From contig CAZDYI010000135.1 of assembly GCA_964509765.1 (NCBI GenBank), positions 1-15,541 of the forward strand: a stretch of 15,541 nucleotides of DNA. The letters run 5' to 3'. Below the pieces are notes generated by a model that did no database searches, had not been told where the DNA came from, and was given only the letters and a program-made list of their open reading frames with translations. Source of the stretch: CAZDYI01 sp964509765 (lineage in GTDB: Bacteria > Pseudomonadota > Gammaproteobacteria > Tethybacterales > Tethybacteraceae). The position numbers were made by a program, and so were the translations under genes. Shown here piece by piece: positions 7,389 through 13,149 of the stretch (position 1 is its first letter; each line of letters starts with the position of its first letter).

Positions 7389-8378
7389 ATGAGCAGCCAG
7401 GCCGAGGTCTGCGTGATCGGCGGGACCGGCAACATCAGCGCGCCCCTGGTTGCGGAACTTCTGGCCGCGGGCCACAGGGTCACGTGCCTGAACCGAGGCA
7501 AGACCGCTTACGCGCCTGCCGGCGTGGTCCACGTCGCATGCGACCGAAAAAACAGGGACGCGTTCGAGAAGGCGATGTCCGACCGCAGCTTCGACGTCGT
7601 CTTCGACATGATCTCGTTCACCGAGGAGGACGCGAAGAGCGCGATCAGGGCATGCCCGCAGGTCGGACAGTTCATCCACGTCTCGACTGTCTGCACCTAC
7701 GGCGTCGAGTTCGAAGGCTTCCCTGTCGCGGAGGACCATCCGATCCGGCCGATAACCGACTACGGCCGCAACAAGGCCCGGGCCGACGAGGCGCTGCTCG
7801 AGGCGCACGCCAAGTCAGGCTTTCCCGCGGTGATCGTCAAGCCTTCGACCACCTACGGCCCCGTGCAGGGACTGCTGAGGCAGCTAGGCCGCGATTTTTC
7901 ATGGGTGGACCGGATCCGCGCAGGCAAGCCGCTGGTCGTGGTTGACGAGGGCAAGGCCCGCCATCAGTTCCTTCATGTCAGGGATGCCGCGCGGGGGCTG
8001 GCGTCGATGGTCGGGCGCGAAGACCTGGCGGGACTGTCGGTCCACTTGGTAAGTCCCGATCTTGTCACCTGGGCAGAGCACCACAGGACGCTGATGGCAT
8101 TGCTCGAAAGCGAGGTTCCCCTTGTCGGCGTACCGCTGGAGAGGCTGGAGACCGTTGACGGCGAGGACTTCGAGCTGTGCCGGACCATATTCGCACACGA
8201 CATGCACTACGACGGCTCGAGGTTCGCAGGTCTCTTTCCAGACGTCGCCTTCTCCGTCAGCCTGGAAGATGGGATGCGCGAGGTGCTCAAGGCAATGGAT
8301 GGGGACGGGCGCCTGCCTGCAAAGTCGGGAAGCTGGGAAGACAGGCTGATCGTGGATGCCGGCGCAGCGCAACAATGA
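7389..8378 (+). CDS. NAD-dependent epimerase/dehydratase-type SDR
   Basis: A 329-residue member of the extended or atypical short-chain dehydrogenase/reductase family. The N-terminus carries the nucleotide-binding loop GGTGNIS (11-17). STVCTYG (99-105) supplies the Ser/Thr region, and Y125-xxx-K129 in YGRNK is the catalytic pair. FDMISF (72-77) and FLHVRD-like downstream segments resemble atypical SDRs that act on nucleotide sugars, sugar lactones or keto-sugars. The gene follows the dehydrogenase after 55 bp and has only a weak ribosome site, so it is probably translated from the same mRNA at lower rate. It is the last plus-strand gene before a convergent junction with iolE. Reaction unknown; it could be a second sugar oxidoreductase or an epimerase. 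Confidence 0.85.
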   Translation: MSSQAEVCVIGGTGNISAPLVAELLAAGHRVTCLNRGKTAYAPAGVVHVACDRKNRDAFEKAMSDRSFDVVFDMISFTEEDAKSAIRACPQVGQFIHVSTVCTYGVEFEGFPVAEDHPIRPITDYGRNKARADEALLEAHAKSGFPAVIVKPSTTYGPVQGLLRQLGRDFSWVDRIRAGKPLVVVDEGKARHQFLHVRDAARGLASMVGREDLAGLSVHLVSPDLVTWAEHHRTLMALLESEVPLVGVPLERLETVDGEDFELCRTIFAHDMHYDGSRFAGLFPDVAFSVSLEDGMREVLKAMDGDGRLPAKSGSWEDRLIVDAGAAQQ

Positions 8379-8397
8379 GCCGTCGCGCCGGCAGCCG

Positions 8398-8486
8398 GGC
8401 TGAAGTCAGCCTTGGATGCTGTTCGCGGACACGCGAAACTGAAATTATCCCGGGTTGCACGGGCGGAACGGTTCCGTGCGGAACCG
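8398..8486. terminator. hairpin-rich convergent junction
   Basis: The 110 bp between the SDR gene and iolE, whose 3' ends face each other, hold three small dyads: GGCTGA-AG-TCAGCC (8398-8411), TTCGCG-GACA-CGCGAA (8422-8437) and CGGTTCC-GTGC-GGAACCG (8469-8486). The last sits 2 bp beyond the iolE stop and is symmetrical, so it could act on both strands. None has a T-run, so termination is inferred from position and folding only. Confidence 0.4.
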
Positions 8487-8488
8487 CA

Positions 8489-9367
8489 CTATACACCGAA
8501 CACCTTCCTGATGTGCTCCCGCGCGCGCTTCACCGTCGGGAGAGGCACGTGGACCGAAGGGTCCTGCTCGGCTTCGACTGTCAGCCAGCCCTCGTATCCC
8601 GATCTTGAGACGAAATCCGCCACTGGGGCGAAGTCGATGTCGCCGTCGCCGGGAACGGCGAAGATACCCGCCCGCACCGCGTCGTTGAACCCCATGTCAG
8701 ATTCCCGGACTGCACTCAGCACGTCCATCCGGACGTCCTTGAGGTGAATGTGCCGAATGCGCCCTCCGTGACGCTCCATCATCGCTGCCGGATCGCCGCC
8801 GCCCGCGACGCAGTGGCCCGTGTCGAACAGCAGCCCGACTGCAGGGCCGGCCTTCGACATCAGCTCGTCCACTTCCTCCGGCGCCTCGGCAACCATCATC
8901 AGGTGATGGTGGTAGGCGAATTCGAGTCCGTGGCTCTCTGTGACCTGCTCTGCCAGTTCGGTCAGGCGCTTCGCATAGCCGTCAACGTCGATCTCGCTGA
9001 TCCGGATCCTCTTTGACATCGGAACCCCCAGCGGGTCGCCGGGGGCCATGCTGCCGCACTCGCCGTAGGAAACCACCTTGGCCCCGGCTCCGGCAAGGAG
9101 GGCTGCGTCGGCCTGTATCGCCTCCAATGCCTCGCCGACCGACGTGTCAGCCAGAAAGCCCGAGTGCCATCCGGCCGCGAGCTCCAGTCCGTGCCCGTCG
9201 AGCATTTGCCTCAGCGCGGCGGGGTCGCGCGGGAGGTTCCTCCCCAGCTCGACTCCATTGTATCCCGCCTCCCTTGCCTCGGAAAGGTAAGTCTCAGCGG
9301 GCGTGTCCCAGCCGAACTCCGGTATGACCTCGTTGGTCCAGCTGAGCGGATGGACTGCCACTCGCAT
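8489..9367 (-). CDS. iolE: myo-inosose-2 dehydratase family protein (IolE)
   Basis: A 292-residue TIM-barrel protein matching IolE along its length. IolE dehydrates 2-keto-myo-inositol (scyllo-inosose) to trihydroxycyclohexane-1,2-dione in inositol catabolism. Family landmarks are HPLSWTNE (6-13), EAREAGYNGVELG (30-42), AYHHH (151-155), FDTGH (181-185), HIHLKDVR (206-213), VPGDGDIDF (238-246) and WLTVEAEQDP (261-270). D182, H185, H208 and E265 fall in the expected metal and catalytic regions, and the length is close to the usual value near 300. It is alone on the minus strand, without iolB, iolC, iolD or iolG beside it in the window, so it may serve the adjacent sugar cluster or act on a related keto-cyclitol or keto-sugar. 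There is no good Shine-Dalgarno site; TAGAAT lies 6 bp before the ATG. Confidence 0.87.
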   Translation of the reverse strand: MRVAVHPLSWTNEVIPEFGWDTPAETYLSEAREAGYNGVELGRNLPRDPAALRQMLDGHGLELAAGWHSGFLADTSVGEALEAIQADAALLAGAGAKVVSYGECGSMAPGDPLGVPMSKRIRISEIDVDGYAKRLTELAEQVTESHGLEFAYHHHLMMVAEAPEEVDELMSKAGPAVGLLFDTGHCVAGGGDPAAMMERHGGRIRHIHLKDVRMDVLSAVRESDMGFNDAVRAGIFAVPGDGDIDFAPVADFVSRSGYEGWLTVEAEQDPSVHVPLPTVKRAREHIRKVFGV

Positions 9368-9548
9368 CTTCCCATTCTAGTTCTGGCCCTTGCCTCTCTG
9401 TGCTTGCCGTTTCCTTGTCCTTTGCCGAGCCTCGGTCCCGGAGGCGGCAGGCGCGGGCAGCGCCTGAGCCGAAAGTGATTCTCGAGAATTAGAATCGCAG
9501 GGCAGGGGTGATGACGCCGTCTGCTGACGCGGCAAAGCAATCTCCGAG
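9368..9548. promoter_or_regulatory. divergent regulatory region between iolE and membrane gene 1
   Basis: These 181 bp separate two divergent genes. On the minus strand TAGAAT (9374-9379) ends 6 bp before the iolE ATG, a position that would produce a leaderless transcript. On the plus strand TAGAAT (9490-9495) lies 59 bp before the ATG of membrane gene 1. Just upstream and overlapping is the perfect 12-bp palindrome ATTCTCGAGAAT (9478-9489), nested in a wider dyad GATTCT (9477-9482) with AGAATC (9491-9496): a good operator candidate. A 7-bp stem CAGGCGC-GGGCA-GCGCCTG lies at 9448-9466. No -35 matching TTGACA is seen for either promoter. The regulator is unknown. Confidence 0.45.
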
Positions 9549-11225
9549 ATGAAGATCCGGCTCCCGAACCTCGTTTCTTGCATAGCCGTCTCGGTGTCGG
9601 CGTTGCTTGTCATGGCGATTGCAAGCCAGTATTACAGGCGCATGCCGCATGTGTTCGATTACACAAAGGGCCTTTACACTTCCGACGCGCTGGTGTTCCC
9701 CGACTTGGTCATGCAACTGGCCACGGGGCAGGCGAGCATGGAAGACTGGATCGGCAACCCGTCTTCATACTGGCTCTCGCAGTTCATTCCCTTCACTGCG
9801 CTGATGTCGGTTTTTGACCATGACTGGCGCCTGTCCCTGGCGCTGAGGAGCGCCTTGGTTTCGCTGCTGATGCTGTTGGCGCTGGCGTTGGCCGTCCGCA
9901 TGGCGTCGAACCGATCTTGGTCGAGGTCCGTTGCCGTCGCATCCGTCCCGATGGCAGCAGTCCTGGCTGTCGATCATTTTTTCGGCGGAGAGGCGTCGTT
10001 TTCACTGGGGATCGCCGGGCACCGAACCTACGTCTTCCCGCTGTTCCTTCTGGTCTGTGCCGGGCTTGCGAAGGCGGCTTCGCAGCACAGGGCAGCCTGT
10101 CCGCTGTGCTGGGCCTATCTGGCGCTGTGCCTGGTCATGGGAGCGGAAGACGCCTTGCTGGGCGTTGCGGTCATAGTGCCTGCGTTCCTGGCATCGCTGC
10201 TGTGGTTGAGGCTCCAGACTGAGAACCGGCGCAGAGGCGCGCATCTGGTTGCGTTCACCTCGGTCGGGACCGCCTTGTTCCTAACGGCAGGTTTCCTCAA
10301 TTCGGCTTTCAGGCCGTTCCTGGAAAACGTGGTGATCACTCACGACACGAATTTCAGGATTGGCATGGCGTCAGCGGCGCCGTCTATTGCCGAGGGGAAA
10401 TACCTAGACGCCATAGCGGATTTTTTCAGCGGCGCGCTGAATCACATCTCGCTTAACTTTCTGGAAGAGTGGCGGCATGAAAACGCCGTCAACTCGGCGC
10501 TGCTTCTCGGCGTGGCCTTGATGGCGGCATGGACAGTCTCCTCTCGCAGGCAATGGGCAACCGTGTCGCAGCCGCGCGACGCTCGCACGGAGATGCTGTT
10601 CTTTGTGCACGCGATGTACTGGTCCGTGTTCCTCACGACCGCTTCGGCTGTCTTGCTGTTTCACTTCAGGGTCAGGTACGCGACCCTGGTTCTGTGGCTG
10701 CCCCTCCTGCTCTCCGTGGTTCCATTGTCCTGCATAGGACAAAGGGGGGCAAGGGTCGCAGGCCGGCTCCAGGCCCTGCTGCCTGCGGCGGCCGCGCTGA
10801 TGCTGCTAGCGTACGCGGCGTTCCATCGCCCCTTGAACCTGCTCACCGAGCGGGCACGGTGCGCTGCCGGCGAGGTCGTTCCTGTCGGTGCCCTTGACCG
10901 CGGCCTCGTGACCTTTTGGCATGCCAGGGAGTCATTGATGATGAGCGGCGACGGAACCTTCCACCTGATGTACCTAGGAGTGGATCTGCAGGAAGAAAGC
11001 GTTGCGTTCGCTTACAGGCACGCTGGAAACCTGCGGCACTTCTCCGGACGGGCGGACTATGCGAGCATTGACCTGAGCCTGTACCCGAACGGCATCCCAG
11101 GCTTCCGCAGGCAGTTCGGCTTGCCTTCAAGGGTGGAGGAGTGCGGCGACGAGGCATGGTACCTGTATGCGCCCGGGTGGATTTCAAGCGACGACCTGTT
11201 CGAGCGGAGTTACCGAACAACATAA
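9549..11225 (+). CDS. polytopic membrane protein of unknown family, array copy 1
   Basis: A 558-residue integral membrane protein, first of three tandem paralogues; I cannot assign a named family. One N-terminal helix (about 8-26) is followed by a polar loop with SDALVFPD (45-52), GQASMEDWIGNP (60-71) and HDWRLSLALR (91-100). Roughly nine or ten more hydrophobic segments run to about residue 425, and a soluble C-terminal domain of about 130 residues ends the protein. Shared motifs include GHRTY (157-161), GAED (198-201), THDTNFRIGM (264-273), QFGLPSRVEECGDEAWYLY (522-540) and SSDDL (546-550). C438 and C532 are conserved in all copies. It is about 40% identical (estimated by eye) to copies 2 and 3. 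The many-helix layout with an acidic first loop recalls GT-C lipid-linked glycosyltransferases, but this is a weak inference. No Shine-Dalgarno site precedes the ATG. Confidence 0.82.
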   Translation: MKIRLPNLVSCIAVSVSALLVMAIASQYYRRMPHVFDYTKGLYTSDALVFPDLVMQLATGQASMEDWIGNPSSYWLSQFIPFTALMSVFDHDWRLSLALRSALVSLLMLLALALAVRMASNRSWSRSVAVASVPMAAVLAVDHFFGGEASFSLGIAGHRTYVFPLFLLVCAGLAKAASQHRAACPLCWAYLALCLVMGAEDALLGVAVIVPAFLASLLWLRLQTENRRRGAHLVAFTSVGTALFLTAGFLNSAFRPFLENVVITHDTNFRIGMASAAPSIAEGKYLDAIADFFSGALNHISLNFLEEWRHENAVNSALLLGVALMAAWTVSSRRQWATVSQPRDARTEMLFFVHAMYWSVFLTTASAVLLFHFRVRYATLVLWLPLLLSVVPLSCIGQRGARVAGRLQALLPAAAALMLLAYAAFHRPLNLLTERARCAAGEVVPVGALDRGLVTFWHARESLMMSGDGTFHLMYLGVDLQEESVAFAYRHAGNLRHFSGRADYASIDLSLYPNGIPGFRRQFGLPSRVEECGDEAWYLYAPGWISSDDLFERSYRTT

Positions 11226-11307
11226 TTCCGGCCCGTTCATAGCAGTAAAATTTCGGACCGTCTCGGCAGCAACGGGCTTTAGCCTGCCCGGAGACCTGAC
11301 AGCCAGA
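11226..11307 (+). promoter_or_regulatory. spacer with candidate promoter before array copy 2
   Basis: An 82-bp spacer with TAAAAT at 11246-11251, 62 bp before the ATG of copy 2. It aligns with the 81-bp spacer before copy 3 along much of its length, including GCAGTAAAATTT against GCGGTAGAATTG and the last bases GACAGCCAGA against GACAGCCCGA before ATGACAGGAG. This shows that the duplication unit included the upstream region. No Shine-Dalgarno site lies at normal spacing; GGAG at 11290 is 14 bp from the ATG. No TTGACA-like -35 is seen. Confidence 0.4.
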
Positions 11308-13068
11308 ATGACAGGAGAAAGGACTTCCGCTGCCGAGAAAGCCCTGGCCGTCTCGGTCACGGCTCTGATCCTTGCTGCGGTCGCAAGTCAGCACTACAGG
11401 CTGCTGCCTCATTTTTTTTCGTTCGCAAAAAACCCTCTCAGCGGGGACGCGCTCATCTGGGTCGACATGGCCTTGCAGTTCATGTCGGGCCAGGCGGCGA
11501 TGTCCGACTGGATCGAGAACCCTTCGTCGTTCTGGTTCACGCAGTTCCTCCCGGTGGCTGCGCTGCTGCATGCTACGGACGGCGACTGGCGCCTGACACT
11601 GGCCTTGAGGGGCGCCTTGGAGACCTCTCTGGTGATCTTCGCGCTGGCAACCGTGATCAGGCAGTCTTCGGCTTGCAGCTGGAGCAGGTCCATCGCTGCA
11701 TCGGCCGTCCCGATATCATTGCTGCTGCTTCTGGACCTCGCCTTCGGAGGCACCCACACGATGTCGCTTGGAACGGTGGGTTACCGAACTTACATGGTGG
11801 CGCTGTTCTTCCTGGTGGTTGCCGGACTGGCCAAGGTAGCGTCGGACGGGAATGCACGCCATCCGCTCTCCATGGCTTACTTGGCGGTGTGCCTTTTCTC
11901 CGGCGCGGAGGATGCGCTGATCGGCGTGCAGGTGCTCCTGCCTGCGCTGGCGGCGTCGCTGTGCTGGGGTTGGCTGCATCGCAATCGGGCCAAGGAACCG
12001 TGGGGGATGGCGTTGGTGGCGGGTGCCGGGATTGCGTTTTTCTGCACAGGCCTTCTCATGGACCAGCGGCTGTTTCCGTTCGTGGAAAACAACTTCATGA
12101 CCTACGACACCCACCACAGGCAAGGCATGATCTTTGTCAGGGAGGCGATGGAGGAAGGGAATTTTCTTGCCGTGATACCGAGCTACGTCCTGGGACTGTT
12201 CCGGAGTTACGGTTTCAGCGGTTCCACTTTGCAAGGTGTGGAGTGGCATCGAGACAACTCCCTCAATGGCTTGTTGTTGCTGCTTGCTGTTCCGGTGGCC
12301 CTCTGGTCGCTGGCGTCCCGGCCGGCGCCGGAGGCTGCGGACAGGCTGCGTGACATCAGGGTCTGCGCCCGGTTTTTCGTCATCGCCATGTACTGGGCGC
12401 TGGTGCTGTCGACGGCCGCAGCCATGGCCATCGTGCTCAGCAGGGTAAGGTACGCATATCCGCTGCTGGTGATTTCGCCGCTGGTTCTGACAGTGGCATG
12501 GTGTTGTGCCGGGCGACGGCGCTCAAGGCTGCTGTCGCGGCTGCAATTCGGGCTGGCAGGCATTGCAACGGCAAGCCTGGTGCTGTACTTGGCGTTTTTC
12601 AGGCCCGACAACCGGATGCCTGACAATATTGCGTGCGCAGCCACAGGCGGGGTGCTGGCGGGCACCGGACTGAAGCGGGGAATGGTCAGCGACTGGCATA
12701 TCAGGGAAAACCTGGTCAAGGGAGACAGCATGACGCTGCACCTGATGATCACCGTTGTGAATATGCAAGAGGAGTACTATGCGTTCAGCTTTCCCCATGT
12801 CGGCAACGTCGGCCACCAACACGGAACTGCGGACTTCGTGAGCATCGACCAGTACGACAAGATGATGCGCAATGAACGCGACCGCAGTCGGTCAGGCCTG
12901 CACTCAAGGCGAAGGGACGATGGGCCCCACGCCGCCGCAGCCGGCGTCCGCAGGCAGTTCGGCCTGCCCTCAAGAATGGAGGAGTGCGGCGTTGAGGCCT
13001 GGTTCTTGTACGACAACGACTGGGTCTCGAGCGATGACCTGCACGTAAGAAGTTACTCCGCAATTTAA
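11308..13068 (+). CDS. polytopic membrane protein of unknown family, array copy 2
   Basis: A 586-residue paralogue of copies 1 and 3, about 75% identical to copy 3 by hand alignment with no gap except one insertion. The start at 11308 is chosen because MTG and the following residues align with copy 3; an in-frame ATG at 11167 would overlap copy 1 and lacks homology. It carries LSGDALIWVD (44-53), MSDWIENP (65-72), DWRLTLALR (93-101), GYRTY (158-162), GAED (199-202), YDTHHRQGM (266-274), RDNSLN (315-320) and the C-terminal QFGLPSRMEECGVEAWFLY motif. About ten or eleven membrane helices precede a C-terminal domain of about 150 residues. It has 22 extra residues near 517-540, rich in Arg, Asp, Ser and Ala, apparently an internal duplication. 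Conserved cysteines fall at 443 and 560. Function unknown; GT-C-like role is only a hypothesis. Confidence 0.82.
   Translation: MTGERTSAAEKALAVSVTALILAAVASQHYRLLPHFFSFAKNPLSGDALIWVDMALQFMSGQAAMSDWIENPSSFWFTQFLPVAALLHATDGDWRLTLALRGALETSLVIFALATVIRQSSACSWSRSIAASAVPISLLLLLDLAFGGTHTMSLGTVGYRTYMVALFFLVVAGLAKVASDGNARHPLSMAYLAVCLFSGAEDALIGVQVLLPALAASLCWGWLHRNRAKEPWGMALVAGAGIAFFCTGLLMDQRLFPFVENNFMTYDTHHRQGMIFVREAMEEGNFLAVIPSYVLGLFRSYGFSGSTLQGVEWHRDNSLNGLLLLLAVPVALWSLASRPAPEAADRLRDIRVCARFFVIAMYWALVLSTAAAMAIVLSRVRYAYPLLVISPLVLTVAWCCAGRRRSRLLSRLQFGLAGIATASLVLYLAFFRPDNRMPDNIACAATGGVLAGTGLKRGMVSDWHIRENLVKGDSMTLHLMITVVNMQEEYYAFSFPHVGNVGHQHGTADFVSIDQYDKMMRNERDRSRSGLHSRRRDDGPHAAAAGVRRQFGLPSRMEECGVEAWFLYDNDWVSSDDLHVRSYSAI
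11461..11844 (+). repeat. near-identical block shared with array copy 3 (unit 1)
   Basis: This 384-bp block matches 13303-13686 at a constant offset of 1842 bp. I counted about 10 mismatches (about 97% identity), and only 5 over the final 290 bp. Sequence on both sides drops to roughly 70-75% identity. Two shorter blocks at the same offset, 12249-12314 (1 mismatch) and 12434-12533 (3 mismatches), also match copy 3. The sharp edges suggest gene conversion between copies rather than uniform divergence. Confidence 0.85.
12883..12984 (+). repeat. degenerate 66-bp in-frame duplication in copy 2
   Basis: Bases 12883-12918 (reading RSRSGLHSRRRD) resemble 12949-12984 (RRQFGLPSRMEE) in the same frame at a 66-bp offset, with about 24 of 36 bases equal. 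The 22 extra codons in copy 2 relative to copy 3 equal that offset exactly, so the insertion is best explained as a tandem duplication of this segment that then diverged. The similarity fades on the left of 12879. Confidence 0.5.
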
Positions 13069-13149
13069 AACCGTCGCTTTCCCGGCGGTAGAATTGCGCC
13101 CTCGGCCGTAGCCGCGGGGCTTTCTCCGGCCTGCGGCCCGACAGCCCGA
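13069..13149 (+). promoter_or_regulatory. spacer with candidate promoter before array copy 3
   Basis: An 81-bp spacer containing TAGAAT (13089-13094), 61 bp before the ATG of copy 3. It aligns with the spacer before copy 2. No Shine-Dalgarno site precedes the ATG (GACAGCCCGA), although AGGAG occurs inside the coding start (ATGACAGGAG). The -10-like hexamer matches those before copies 1 and 2 in position; a -35 is not evident. Confidence 0.42.

Noticed and set aside
5450..7501. Very long antisense open frame (683 codons) opposite the TIM-barrel and Gfo/Idh genes
   Set aside because: Its translation is Arg/Ala/Val/Asp-rich with no domain; it is the usual shadow of high-GC codon bias opposite well-supported enzymes.
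11167..11307. N-terminal extension of array copy 2 into copy 1
   Set aside because: The extension overlaps the end of copy 1, has no counterpart in copy 3, and would put 47 extra residues before the conserved MTG start.
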